Of a DNA stretch of 33,309 nucleotides, positions 8,533-19,313 are shown in pieces. The notes beneath the pieces are model-generated. The model did not search any database. It was not told the DNA's origin and was given only the letters and a program-made list of their open reading frames with translations. Within the stretch, counting starts at the first letter, position 1; every line of letters starts with the position of its first letter. The stretch spans positions 1 through 33,309 of the forward strand of contig JAQYWF010000010.1 in NCBI GenBank assembly GCA_030145105.1, given 5' to 3'. The DNA comes from Desulfosarcina sp. (GTDB taxonomy: Bacteria > Desulfobacterota > Desulfobacteria > Desulfobacterales > Desulfosarcinaceae). Position numbers and translations under genes: made by a program.

Positions 8533-9898
8533 TCACGACGTCTTTAACCGCCTGGCCAAGCGCCAGGCCATGGCGGCCACCACCAGCACACCGGCAAGCA
8601 GAACCGACCACAGCACAATCCGTCTCATCGGTAGCGGTTTCGGTAGTGGTGACAGCCGCTGCGGACCGCCCAGAACCAATGGTGAGCCTTGCGGCATCAC
8701 CCAGCGCTCGAGGCTATTTTCACGATGCCGGTCCGATGCCGTCGAATAATGCGGCCACATTCACCTTCAGCGGTTCAACGGCAGCGCTGCCGAATGCCAG
8801 GGTAAAGGGGCCGTTGCCCCGGGCAACGAAGAAGATGTCGTGGGGACGGTAGCCGACCTCCAGTTGGGGAACCGAACTGCCAATGGTGCTGTCGCTGGCG
8901 TCAACGGTCAGGCGCCAGTGGCGGTCCATGGAGATGGACACGCTCTGGGGGGCGCTGATCAGGGGGGTGTTGTCCACGTCGATGCGGTAAAACAGGCCCC
9001 TGGCTCGCCGGGCCCAGTTCGCATTGGGATCACTGCGGGATTCGAGCTCTGCTTCCGCCATGCTGTTGGCCTGGTCGAAGATGAGATTAACCCGGTCCAC
9101 CGGAAACGCACCGGTGCTACGGTATTCGAAGACACCTGACGATCCGGGGACGGGATGGCCGTCGGTTTTTAGAAAAACACGGATGGCCGTCCGCCCTTCC
9201 GGCTGCACCCTACCATCGATGCGGACCAGGGATATCGCCGGTCCTGAATCCAGCTGGCGCAAACGCAGGTAACGTTTCGTGCTCGGATTCAGGGAAATGA
9301 TGTTGCTGAGCAGCCGTCGGCCACCGAACCGAATGTCCGAGATCGCCGCCCGCTGCTGAATCGTGGTCCAGGCGACCAGGTCGTCACTGGCATCCACGGC
9401 CAGAGCGGCCATCAGATTGGCTTCACCCTATCGCCATTCCAGCAGCAGCTGGGCCAGACCACGCCCGACGCGGCTCAAATCAATCAGGAACGTCCGTGCG
9501 GACGCCACTGGTGTTCGCGCCGGTCGGGGATCGACCCGCACCACTGCACCGTCCGGTCCGGTGCGCACATAAACCTGGTACCCACCGGCCTCCTCCGTCG
9601 CTTCTTGTGGAAGCGGGAAGAATGGCAACAACCGCCAGGGCGCATCAGCTGGCTGGGTTTGTGCGTATCGGATCATATGCGGCACCGGTTCCCCGTTGGC
9701 ATTGAATACACGGAGGTCTCCCAGGTCCCTCCGGTAGGCACTTTCGTACACCTGCTCCGGCATACTCATGGCGGCAACGGCCGTACCGGTGGGCACGTCG
9801 ATCTTAATGCCGTAGGCGAATTCATCCACGCTGGTGTCCGCCAACGATACGGAAGGTAGGCAACCTGTCAGCAGCACCAACCACAGCCATATCCTCAT
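8533..9898 (-). pseudogene. DUF3999-like protein, interrupted by an in-frame TAG and a frameshift
   Basis: ORF 9428..9898 (signal peptide, N-terminus), 8720..9412 (middle, same frame after TAG at 9428-9430) and 8533..8760 (C-terminal TM segment, +1 frame) together form one protein next to DUF2339. Confidence 0.75.
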
Positions 9899-12690
9899 CG
9901 GCTCTCTCCTTTCGATATTACCGGAGGCAATGGGGTAAAAAAACCGATCACCAGCATCAAGCCGCCCACCGCCAAAAATGAAACAATTCGGGAGACGGTA
10001 CCCGAGCCCGACAGGTCTACCACGAAAAGCTTAACGACAACCACCACCAGCAGGCCGGTACCGGTAAACCACACAGCCCGGCGTTTCAGGCGATTGGCGG
10101 CGATCATGCATCCTAACGCCAGAAGGCCCCATAGCACGGCAATTGCCGCGTGGAACAGGTCGGATCGAAACATGGCATCCCCGTCATAACGCACATTGGC
10201 CAGGTGGTGGACGGTGCGTGCCAAGACGGCGGTCAGCCAGAAAAAAATCCCTGCCGCCGGTGTCCCCCACAGCACCGCAGGCGGCAGATACGCAGCCGGG
10301 ACGACCGGCTCACGATTCATCCACAGCACCCAGCTGATGATTACCAGGAAGACGAAGATCTGAACCAGGTCCAACGGGTTGAGCAGCGGCAGGTAAGACA
10401 ATGGCCTGGGATCACCGTTCATGGCAAGGCCCATCATCGTCCAACCCATCAGACCGAGCACCAGCAAGGATGGCAACCATCCCCGGTAGGCCGTCTGCCA
10501 GGGATCGAAGGGCCATCCCTTCTGATTGCTGAACCGGATCAAGGCCACGACGACGACGGCCGGAACACCCCCCCAGGCAATAAAGGCCCAAACCCGGCCA
10601 CCGCCGGCCAGCTGGTCCAGAAGCCACCCGGCTTCCCAGCCCAGCATCAAGGTGGCCAACAGCGCACCCGCCACGTGCCACCCCAGCACGATTGTCTCAT
10701 TCCAGGTGGTTTCCATGCCACGCAGGAGGTAAAAATGAACCGCAACGGTCAACGGCCAAACGACGAACCACCATCCCTGGAAAGGATGCTCGAAGCCGAA
10801 TTGATCAAAAAGCGCCGCCACCGCCAGGACCATTGCTGGAAGCAGTCCCAGGGCCGGCCAGCGCATCCCCTTCCAGTCCAGCCGCCGAAAAAATAGTCCC
10901 ATGGCCGTTGCGCTGAGGGAAATGAATGCCATCGAGCCGACCAGCTCATGGCGGCGGCTCAGCCGGCGGTCGATCTCCTCCAGCCCCGTGCCAAACCACC
11001 AAAGCAGCCCCCAGGCCATGATTGCAGCGGCAAAAAGCCGCTCCAGACGTTGCAGCCGCGCCCCATATCGCTCCAGAAAAAAAGCCGAAAACAGACCCGC
11101 CGTACCCACTATCATGCCGCCCAGAAAGCGACTGTTGAAAACGGCAACTTCGCCCACAGCACCGTGGCTGCCGAGCAGGAAAACGGCTCCCGATCCGATT
11201 TGAAGCAGCAGCCCGAAAGCCCGGGCGGTCCAGCGGTTCTGACGGATACCCACCCAAACCAGCCCTGCACCTTCCAGGCTCCAGGCCACCGCCGTCCAGC
11301 TGCCGGACAGCGCCAATGGAACGGCCAGGCTGCCGAAGATCACCCCTAAGGCGAGAAACGCCTCCACCAGCGCACTCAACCCTTGATCCCGCCGTCGCCA
11401 CAAGGCAGTGGCCAGGCCGATATATATCAGGCCCATGGCCACGGCACTGAAGGCCAACCCGTACTCGACATTTCTCACCAGCCCGGTCTGCAGGCTGAAA
11501 ACCACCAGGGGCATGCCGAATACCAGGGTGCCGTCTACGTATCCTTTCAGCCGGGGCGGCTGCCGCAGGGCAAAAAGAACGGAAATAGAAAGGTAAAAAG
11601 CGAAAAAGAGCATCAGAAACGGTTCGGTGGTGGCAAAATGATGCGGCCGGTAGTACTGCAATCCCCAGGCGGAACCGATGCCGAAGGTAAAGACAAAACC
11701 CAGCAGGTTGAGCCACCGCCAAGCCTTGAACCAGGCAATGCCGAAGATACCTGCATTGAGCAGGGCGTAGTACGAGAAGAGCATCACGTGGCTGCCTGTA
11801 CCCGTGGAGAGCAATACCGGCGCCATGAAGCCGCCGGCTGCCCCAAGAACGGCCATGGCGCCTGCATTCTGTAGCACCGCCAGGATGCCGGAAAAAACGA
11901 CCAGGCCCACCATCACCCCGAATGTGAGGGCCATCAGCACCATGTGAAAAAGCCGGGCAGAGGCAAACAGGGTCAGGTACATTACCCCGATGCCCCCGCC
12001 CTGAAGGGCCACCGCATAGCCAAAGCGCCGGATGCGCAGCCGCCAGCCCAGAAGCAGCAAACCGATGCCGGCGGCAAATGCGAACGTCAGGCGAATCTCC
12101 ACCGGTACCAGGTCACGGGCAGCAGCGTATTTTACCAGAAAGGCAAAACCGAACAGCAGCACCACAACCCCCACCCGAACCATAAGGTTGCCACCGAAGA
12201 AAAATTCTCTGATCGAGTCGCCCAGACCACCCGACGGATGTGACGGTTGATCCGCCATCGTTGATTTCGGCGGCGGGTCAAGATCAGCGATGGCTGCGTC
12301 GGACAATTCTAGTTCCAGAGAAGGAATATCGGCGGTTGCTTTCGGAAAAGGCGCGGACACCGCCGCCGTTTCACCTGCAGCACCCACCGTGGATTCTTCT
12401 TCCGTTTCAGACGCGTCGACGTCACTGCCAGAGTCGGTTTGGGCCGCTCGAACCGATGTCGGGGGTTCGGCGGATGGCGCCGGACCAGCAATTGGCTCTC
12501 CGGAAAGCAAACCGGCAATCTGTGTCTCCATGGCCGCCAGGCGGGTTTTCAGCGCGAGGAGCCCGTTCCGCTGGTTAATGGTCGCCGCGACCAGCAGGCC
12601 AATGACGCCGCCCAGCAAAAAGTCACCCCGGCCATAGAGGTAAAAGCTGCCCATGACGGCCCCGATCAACCCTAAAACGATATATATCAT
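9895..12690 (-). CDS. DUF2339 multi-TM membrane protein
   Basis: Large polytopic membrane protein with N-terminal Pro/Ala-rich region and 'GNLMVRVGVVVLLFGFAFLVKYAA...RLTFAFAAGIGLLLLGWRLR'; start inferred at 12690 (MIYIVLG). Confidence 0.9.
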   Translation of the reverse strand: MIYIVLGLIGAVMGSFYLYGRGDFLLGGVIGLLVAATINQRNGLLALKTRLAAMETQIAGLLSGEPIAGPAPSAEPPTSVRAAQTDSGSDVDASETEEESTVGAAGETAAVSAPFPKATADIPSLELELSDAAIADLDPPPKSTMADQPSHPSGGLGDSIREFFFGGNLMVRVGVVVLLFGFAFLVKYAAARDLVPVEIRLTFAFAAGIGLLLLGWRLRIRRFGYAVALQGGGIGVMYLTLFASARLFHMVLMALTFGVMVGLVVFSGILAVLQNAGAMAVLGAAGGFMAPVLLSTGTGSHVMLFSYYALLNAGIFGIAWFKAWRWLNLLGFVFTFGIGSAWGLQYYRPHHFATTEPFLMLFFAFYLSISVLFALRQPPRLKGYVDGTLVFGMPLVVFSLQTGLVRNVEYGLAFSAVAMGLIYIGLATALWRRRDQGLSALVEAFLALGVIFGSLAVPLALSGSWTAVAWSLEGAGLVWVGIRQNRWTARAFGLLLQIGSGAVFLLGSHGAVGEVAVFNSRFLGGMIVGTAGLFSAFFLERYGARLQRLERLFAAAIMAWGLLWWFGTGLEEIDRRLSRRHELVGSMAFISLSATAMGLFFRRLDWKGMRWPALGLLPAMVLAVAALFDQFGFEHPFQGWWFVVWPLTVAVHFYLLRGMETTWNETIVLGWHVAGALLATLMLGWEAGWLLDQLAGGGRVWAFIAWGGVPAVVVVALIRFSNQKGWPFDPWQTAYRGWLPSLLVLGLMGWTMMGLAMNGDPRPLSYLPLLNPLDLVQIFVFLVIISWVLWMNREPVVPAAYLPPAVLWGTPAAGIFFWLTAVLARTVHHLANVRYDGDAMFRSDLFHAAIAVLWGLLALGCMIAANRLKRRAVWFTGTGLLVVVVVKLFVVDLSGSGTVSRIVSFLAVGGLMLVIGFFTPLPPVISKGESR

Positions 12691-13113
12691 GCACGCTCCC
12701 TTATTTGTCGGGCAATGGCCCAGCCTGTCTATAATTTCCACAACCAACACACGCCGAACGGCCGACGAATGAACAAGCAGCGGCGTGGATCATACGAAAA
12801 ACACCTGACATGTCGACGAAAATGCACTTTAGCAGGATGTCATTGCCGACTGCCGGTGACCGCCGGCACTGGCTCCTTAGTTCGGCCGGCAAGGGTGGTT
12901 ACTCAGGAAAAAACATGAACCGTTCCACCACGATAAAACCCAAGCAGCGGCGATGGCAATCGCCCAGCCTGTTCGAATCACCTTGCTCAATTTTCATTCG
13001 GGTGCCTTCAGAAATACTGGCGGACTTCGCCTGAGGACCTGCCCGGTTTGACATTGTCCAATCAGGCATCACTTTTATGCCATCGTCCACCCATTGAAAA
13101 AAGGAGCATCGTT

Positions 13114-13335
13114 ATGGCCTACACATGTAAAAGTTGCGGCGCCATTGCCGAATCACCGGGGCATCTGTGCAATCCCTGCGGGGATAAAGAAAAATGCAGT
13201 TTCTGCGGCGCAGCAGAAGTTGATCCCAAGCACGTCTGCAAGGACAAGCTGGCGGAAATGAAGTATGTATGCGATGGATGCGGCCGTGTGGCAATGGAAG
13301 AGGCCCATCTTTGCAGCCCAGCCCCGATCAAGTAG
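13114..13335 (+). CDS. Small zinc-binding protein with three C-x2-CG-x7-H-[LV]-C motifs
   Basis: 73 aa MAYTCKSCGAIAESPGHLC...CSFCGAAEVDPKHVC...CDGCGRVAMEEAHLC...; 'aaggag' RBS upstream. Confidence 0.85.
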   Translation: MAYTCKSCGAIAESPGHLCNPCGDKEKCSFCGAAEVDPKHVCKDKLAEMKYVCDGCGRVAMEEAHLCSPAPIK

Positions 13336-13342
13336 TCTGAAG

Positions 13343-15061
13343 ATGACGATCGAACCATTGGCACAAAGCTGTTCCAGCTGCATCCATGAGCGGTTTTGCG
13401 ACTATGAGGATCGTTTTCGCCGCATTACGCTGCGTGCACCCGGGCGATTCATGAACCGCCAGTGGGAGCTGGTCCAGGCCGACACCACCGAGAGGCTGAA
13501 TCTATACGCAACGATCGTCGACCAGACAGAAATCGAGATCCGCAGCTTGCTCGAGGACCGGATCGCCGATGAAGCGTTATGGGCCGCCGCCAAGGCCGAC
13601 TACGCCGCCCGCATCACGGGTATGGATGACCGGGAGTTGGCCGAAACCTTTTTTAATTCGGTCACCCGCCGCATTTTCGGCACCGTCGGGGTGAATCGCC
13701 AGATCGAGTTCGTCCACGATGACCAGCAGCCGGCATTGCCATGCCCGACGGAATCAGTTTTCAGGACCTATCCGTTGGCTGGAATCATTGGACCGGTCAT
13801 CCGACAGATCCTTTCCGACTACAGCGACCTCAAGATCGACCGCGTAGCCCTGGAAAAGGGTGTGCCCCGGATCGTGGAAGGCGTGGAAGCACGCCTGAGT
13901 AAAATAGTCGACCGCACCCAGTCGGTTCGTATCGAAATGATTCGTCACGTCTTCTACCGCGGTCAGGGCGCTTATCTCATCGGACGCGTGGTGGCGGGAA
14001 AACAGCTGATCCCGCTGGCTATGACGCTGCTGCATCCACCGGATGGTGTGGTGGTGGACGCCCTGCTGATGGACGCGGATGGCTTGAGCATCGTCTTTTC
14101 TTACACCCGCTCGGCCTTTCACGTGACGGTGGAAAAGCTTTGCGAACTGGTCGGTTTTCTCAAGTCCATCATGCCTGCCAAACCTGATGCCGAGATCTAC
14201 TCTGCCATCGGCTATTTCAAACATGGCAAGACGGTGCTTTACCAGGATGTTTGCCGGCACACGGCAGAGTGCACGGACGGACAGTTCCACATATCGCCGG
14301 GCAAGCGGGGGATGGTCATGGTGGTGTTTGACATGGCCGACCATGAAATGGTTGTCAAACTGATCCGCGACCGCTTCGACACCCCGAAGAAAATCACACG
14401 AAACAAGGTCATCGAACAATACGACTTCGTGTTCAACCACTACCGAGTGGGACGACTCATCGAGGCTCATACCTTTGAACACCTCTCTTTCGACCGCTGC
14501 TGGTTTTCCGACGATCTGATCGATCATCTCACGACCGAGGCCGATCAGACCGTTCACCTGGTAGACGATCGCGTGATCATCGACCATGCTTACCTGGAGC
14601 GCCGGGTGACCCCGCTCGATATTTACCTGAAGGAGCAGACCAGCATAAAAACCGAAGCCGCGGTGGTGGACTTCGGCAATGCAATCAAAGATCTGGCATT
14701 CGCCAACATCTTTCCCGGCGACTTACTGCTCAAAAACTTCGGCGTGACCCGCCACGGGCGGGTGGTGTTTTACGACTACGATGAAATTGTGCCACTGACC
14801 ACCTGCCGATTCAGAAAAATTCCCCAGGCACGGTCATACATGGAAGAGATGGCCGACGAACCCTGGTACGCGGTGGGGGAGGACGATGTCTTTCCCGAGG
14901 AGTTTTCCCGTTTTTTGGGACTCTCACCCGGACATCGGGACCTTTTTTTAAGCCAGCACGCCGATCTGCTGGCGCCGGACTTCTGGGTAAAGGCTCAGGA
15001 TGAAATCCGTTCAGGGCACATTCGACACATCCGTCCCTATCACCCTCGATACCGGCTGTAA
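13343..15061 (+). CDS. aceK: Isocitrate dehydrogenase kinase/phosphatase AceK
   Basis: 'MTIEPLAQSCSSCIHERFCDYEDRFRRITLRA...FFNSVTRRIFGTVGVN...FANIFPGDLLLKNFGVTRHGRVVFYDYDEI'. Start chosen at 13343, 7 nt after the upstream gene. Confidence 0.93.
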   Translation: MTIEPLAQSCSSCIHERFCDYEDRFRRITLRAPGRFMNRQWELVQADTTERLNLYATIVDQTEIEIRSLLEDRIADEALWAAAKADYAARITGMDDRELAETFFNSVTRRIFGTVGVNRQIEFVHDDQQPALPCPTESVFRTYPLAGIIGPVIRQILSDYSDLKIDRVALEKGVPRIVEGVEARLSKIVDRTQSVRIEMIRHVFYRGQGAYLIGRVVAGKQLIPLAMTLLHPPDGVVVDALLMDADGLSIVFSYTRSAFHVTVEKLCELVGFLKSIMPAKPDAEIYSAIGYFKHGKTVLYQDVCRHTAECTDGQFHISPGKRGMVMVVFDMADHEMVVKLIRDRFDTPKKITRNKVIEQYDFVFNHYRVGRLIEAHTFEHLSFDRCWFSDDLIDHLTTEADQTVHLVDDRVIIDHAYLERRVTPLDIYLKEQTSIKTEAAVVDFGNAIKDLAFANIFPGDLLLKNFGVTRHGRVVFYDYDEIVPLTTCRFRKIPQARSYMEEMADEPWYAVGEDDVFPEEFSRFLGLSPGHRDLFLSQHADLLAPDFWVKAQDEIRSGHIRHIRPYHPRYRL

Positions 15062-15294
15062 GGGTGGCATTATGATTGACCGGGTTTACATTGCACCACG
15101 CAGCATTATCTTTGTCCCAGTTTCCCATTAGACCAACAGTTCCGCAAAGACCAGCTGCCGGCGCGCCAACCGGCATCACCGTTTCTTTATTTCCCTGACT
15201 CAACCCCGACCGTTCCCAATGTCGGGCCGCCGGGGAGGGCTGTCATTCGAGGCTGAATGTCGCTCTACCGGCAATACACAAAAGGAGGAATCAG

Positions 15295-16896
15295 ATGAGT
15301 AACACCCGCATTCCCGATGGCGTCACCATCAACGCACCGGTCACCGACGCGTTCGGCAGCATCTTGACACCCGAAGCGCTGAGCTTTGTGGGGACACTTG
15401 CCCGTCGGTTCGACACGCGTCGGCGAGAGCTGATCGCTCGCCGGGAGAAGGTTCAGGCCGATATTGACGCCGGAAACCTGCCGAATTTTCTGCCGGATAC
15501 AAAGCCTATCCGGGATGGTGACTGGACGGTGGCCCCGGTGCCCGACGACCTTTCCGACCGCCGGGTGGAAATTACCGGGCCGGTGGATCGAAAAATGGTC
15601 ATCAACGCACTCAATTCCGGGGCGAAGACCTACATGGCCGATTTCGAAGACAGCCACAGCCCCACCTGGACGAACACCATCCACGGACAGATCAACCTTC
15701 ACGACGCCGTCAACCGAACCATCGAATTTATCAACCCGAAAGGCAAAACCTACCGTTTGAATGACAAGACCGCCACCCTCATCGTCCGCCCCCGCGGCTG
15801 GCATCTGGTGGAAAAGCATGTTCTCATTGACGGGCAGCCCATTTCGGGAAGTCTGTTCGATTTCGGACTCTTCTTTTTTCACAACGCCAAGCGCCTTCTG
15901 GACCAGGGCAGCGGGCCTTACTTTTACCTGCCCAAAATGGAGAGCCACCTGGAGGCGCGGCTGTGGAACGACGTCTTCATTACCGCCCAGGAGGCGCTGG
16001 GAATCCCGACAGGCACCATCAAAGCAACAGTGCTCATCGAGACGATCATGGCCGCCTTCGAGATGGATGAAATCCTCTATGAGCTCAAGGACCATAGTGC
16101 CGGATTGAACTGCGGGCGTTGGGATTACATTTTCAGTTTCATCAAACGATTTAAAAATGTTCCCGGCTATCTGTTCCCAGACCGGGCCCAGATCACGATG
16201 ACTCGTCACTGCATGCGTTCTTACTCGCTGCTGGCGATCAAGACCTGTCACCGCCGCGGGGCTTATGCCGTCGGCGGCATGGCTGCGCAGATTCCCATCA
16301 AAAACGACGCGGAGAAAAATATCGAGGCATTGGGAAAAGTCCGGGCAGACAAGACCCGTGAAGCCACCGACGGCCACGACGGCACCTGGGTGGCCCATCC
16401 GGGCCTGGTCCCCATCGCCATGGAGGAGTTTGACAAGGCCATGCCCGCCCCCAGCCAGATTGATCGGTCGCGAAAAGATGTTCACGTGACGGCTGCAGAT
16501 TTACTGAAGGTGCCTGCCGGAACCATCACCGAGCCGGGCATGCGCACCAACATCAGCGTAGGGATCCAATACATGGCCAACTGGCTTTCGGGTCTGGGGT
16601 GCGTGCCTCTGTACAACCTCATGGAAGACGCGGCCACCGCCGAAATTTCGCGGGCTCAGCTGTGGCAGTGGATCAACCATCCCGATGCGGAGCTTGACGA
16701 CGGGAGAAAGATCACGTTAGACCTTTTTCGTTCGATGATGAAGGAGGAGATGGAGAAGATCAAGGCCGAGGTGGGCGACACGCATTTTCAGCAGGTCGAA
16801 TACGAACAGGCCGCAACCCTGTTCGACGAAATCATCGCCGCCGACAGCCTGGCTGAGTTTTTGACATTGAAGGCCTACGATCATCTGGAGGGCTGA
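15295..16896 (+). CDS. aceB: Malate synthase A
   Basis: 533 aa; '[16 protein letters not shown]', '[34 protein letters not shown]', '[15 protein letters not shown]', '[11 protein letters not shown]'; strong 'aaaggagg' RBS. Confidence 0.97.
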   Translation: MSNTRIPDGVTINAPVTDAFGSILTPEALSFVGTLARRFDTRRRELIARREKVQADIDAGNLPNFLPDTKPIRDGDWTVAPVPDDLSDRRVEITGPVDRKMVINALNSGAKTYMADFEDSHSPTWTNTIHGQINLHDAVNRTIEFINPKGKTYRLNDKTATLIVRPRGWHLVEKHVLIDGQPISGSLFDFGLFFFHNAKRLLDQGSGPYFYLPKMESHLEARLWNDVFITAQEALGIPTGTIKATVLIETIMAAFEMDEILYELKDHSAGLNCGRWDYIFSFIKRFKNVPGYLFPDRAQITMTRHCMRSYSLLAIKTCHRRGAYAVGGMAAQIPIKNDAEKNIEALGKVRADKTREATDGHDGTWVAHPGLVPIAMEEFDKAMPAPSQIDRSRKDVHVTAADLLKVPAGTITEPGMRTNISVGIQYMANWLSGLGCVPLYNLMEDAATAEISRAQLWQWINHPDAELDDGRKITLDLFRSMMKEEMEKIKAEVGDTHFQQVEYEQAATLFDEIIAADSLAEFLTLKAYDHLEG

Positions 16897-17001
16897 TCCC
16901 GATGTCGCATGTACCCATCCAATCACCCCGGGGTCGCGGAAAAAATAAGCGGTTCAAAATAAACATTTTTCTGCTTACTCCCCCAATTCAGGAGAGGCAA
17001 G

Positions 17002-18342
17002 ATGAAGACCATAGAAGAGAAAGCTGAGGAGATTTGCCAACGACTGACCTGTCACGAAGTGGTGGCCGACGAACGCGAAGAACTGGAAAGCCATTGGGCA
17101 AGTGATCCGCGCTGGAAGGGCATCGTTCGCCCCTACTCGGCCGAAGATGTGTTGAAGCTGCGCGGCAACCTGACCATTGCCTACACCTTTGCGACCATCG
17201 GCGCCAAGCGACTCTGGTATCTGATCAATCATGAAGACTATGTGCCGGCATTGGGGGCGCTGACTGGCAACCAGGCGGTTCAGCAGGTCGAGGCCGGTCT
17301 CAAGGCCATCTACCTGAGCGGCTGGCAGGTGGCTGCTGACGCCAACCTGGCCGGCGAAATGTACCCGGACCAGAGCCTCTATCCGTCCAACAGCGTGCCG
17401 GCGGTGGTCCAGCGCATCAACAACGCCCTGCGGCGGGCCGACCAGATTCAGGTGCTGGACGGAAGAAAAACCGGCCCTTACTGGTTCGCCCCTATCGTCG
17501 CCGACGCCGAGGCCGGGTTCGGCGGCCCGCTCAACGCCTTCGAACTGATGAAGCAGATGATCCAAGCCGGCGCCGCCGGGGTGCATTTCGAAGACCAGCT
17601 CTCCTCGGCCAAAAAATGCGGACACATGGGCGGCAAGGTGCTCGTTCCGACCCAGGAGGCAGTGGCCAAACTCGTGGCGGCCCGACTGTCCGCCGACGTC
17701 TGCGGCGTTCCGACCATCCTCGTGGCACGAACGGACGCCGATGCCGCCAAGCTGGTCACCAGCGACATTGACGAATGGGACCGGCCATTTATTCTCGACC
17801 AACCCCGCTCCAGCGAAGGTTTCTTCTACGTAAAAAATGGTGTGGAATCCGCCATTGCCCGCGGCCTGGCCTACGCCCCTTACGCAGACCTGGTCTGGTG
17901 CGAAACGTCCAAGCCGGACATTGCTCAGGCCAGGCGCTTTGCCGAAGGAATTCACGAGAAGTTTCCCGACAAGCTGCTAGCCTACAACTGCTCCCCGTCG
18001 TTCAACTGGAAAGCCAACCTGGACGATGCCACCATCGCCACCTTTCAGCGTGAACTCGGGGCCATGGGCTACAAATTCCAGTTCGTCACCCTTGCCGGGT
18101 TCCATGCCCTGAACCTGGGCATGTTCGACTTGGCCATGAACTATCGCAAAAACGGTATGCTGGCCTACTCAAAGTTCCAGGAAGAAGAATTTCGCTTCGG
18201 CAAGGAAGACGGTTACATGGCCACCACCCATCAGAAATTCGTGGGGGCCGGCTATTTTGACCGATTAATTGACACGATCAGCAGTGGGGACTCCTCGGTT
18301 GGAGCCATGTCCGGAAGCACCGAAGAAGATCAATTCAAGTAA
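17002..18342 (+). CDS. aceA: Isocitrate lyase
   Basis: 446 aa; '[63 protein letters not shown]', 'YNCSPSFNW'. Confidence 0.98.
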   Translation: MKTIEEKAEEICQRLTCHEVVADEREELESHWASDPRWKGIVRPYSAEDVLKLRGNLTIAYTFATIGAKRLWYLINHEDYVPALGALTGNQAVQQVEAGLKAIYLSGWQVAADANLAGEMYPDQSLYPSNSVPAVVQRINNALRRADQIQVLDGRKTGPYWFAPIVADAEAGFGGPLNAFELMKQMIQAGAAGVHFEDQLSSAKKCGHMGGKVLVPTQEAVAKLVAARLSADVCGVPTILVARTDADAAKLVTSDIDEWDRPFILDQPRSSEGFFYVKNGVESAIARGLAYAPYADLVWCETSKPDIAQARRFAEGIHEKFPDKLLAYNCSPSFNWKANLDDATIATFQRELGAMGYKFQFVTLAGFHALNLGMFDLAMNYRKNGMLAYSKFQEEEFRFGKEDGYMATTHQKFVGAGYFDRLIDTISSGDSSVGAMSGSTEEDQFK

Positions 18343-18472
18343 GGCACGAAACGTTAAGGGATCAGCGCATTCCTGCACGATGAGAGCATGTTGAGCCGGT
18401 TCGTGACCCCGCCATGAACACGTAAAAAATTCTTAGAATGGGGGTTTTAAAAGGTCGACAGTATAAGCAATA

Positions 18473-18502
18473 CTGAGGGTCCCGGGAATCCGGGGCCCTC
18501 AG
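18473..18502 (+). terminator. Strong hairpin downstream of isocitrate lyase
   Basis: ctgagggtcccgg-gaat-ccggggccctcag: 13-bp stem with one G-U pair. No clear T-tract, so the terminator function is uncertain. Confidence 0.5.
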
Positions 18503-18679
18503 CATGTCGGGCTTCAGGCCATCTTATACCCCGCATGCACACGGGCTGTTCTTCATCAGGCAAACCGATTCATGTTCCTTGCATTGCATACCCAAAACAA
18601 CACCTCTTTTGACTGCACCGGGTGCACCCACCATCACCCGGCCGCATTTCACCACACCGTCCACGACATTTCCGGGAGC

Positions 18680-18849
18680 CTAAGTGCCCCTATTCGTAAA
18701 TACGATGGCATTCGATTGCCGATTCATCCCGGCTTGCTGCGTTGCTCGGCGCGCTATTAGCTAAGGCTATTAGCCGCTTCTCGTGCCTTTCGATCCAGGC
18801 GCCTCGACAATCTCTGTGCATCACCATATTTTCGTATAGGGGCACTTAG
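18680..18849. repeat. MITE-like element with imperfect terminal inverted repeats (CTAAGTGCCCCTAT...)
   Basis: Left arm ctaagtgcccctattcgtaaata, reverse complement of right arm ctaagtgcccctatacgaaaata; about 170 bp, non-coding interior. Confidence 0.7.
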
Positions 18850-19313
18850 CGCAACTGATTCCTGCGTTAGCGGGGGGGAGTGGACGACCGGTTTCTGGCG
18901 GCTCCGACTGGAGAGCTGGTTTTCTGCGCGAAGATTATGAAAGCCCCATGAAAAAAGCAATTTGCCAAATTAATATCGTTGCAAGTGTCGAGGTATTAAA
19001 CCCTCAGCTTCGCAATAAAAGTCAGGAAAAAAAAGCGGGATTTCTTTTTCTTGATTTATCGAAGGGATATGGTAGGCAAAAGAGGTGGATGTTTCATTCA
19101 AACAAACCGTTTATTTATCGTATTGCAATGAAAAAAATATAAAACCAAGGCTACATTAATATGGCCATAGGCAAAATCTATCAAATTCTTGGCGAATCGT
19201 CTGATACGCTCAATGAATCTTTAGAGAGACTCTGGCCAGCCAACAATCATTAGAAAAAAATATCAATTACTCTGAGGAAGAAACCAAACAATAGATGAAA
19301 GGAGATGGTAAAG

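Noticed and set aside
10150-10896. 248 aa plus-strand ORF opposite DUF2339, with other plus-strand ORFs in 10-12.6 kb
   Set aside because: Low-complexity Pro/Gln/Arg-rich shadow ORFs of a GC-rich membrane protein gene.
15265-16485. 406 aa minus-strand ORF opposite malate synthase
   Set aside because: Shadow ORF caused by codon bias of aceB; no recognisable motifs.
16975-17955. 326 aa minus-strand ORF opposite isocitrate lyase
   Set aside because: Shadow ORF of aceA.
19161-19253. 30-codon ORF MAIGKIYQILGESSDTLNESLERLWPANNH ending in TAG, just before the selenoprotein
   Set aside because: No convincing family and no clear continuation in frame; possibly a frameshifted remnant, but not supportable.
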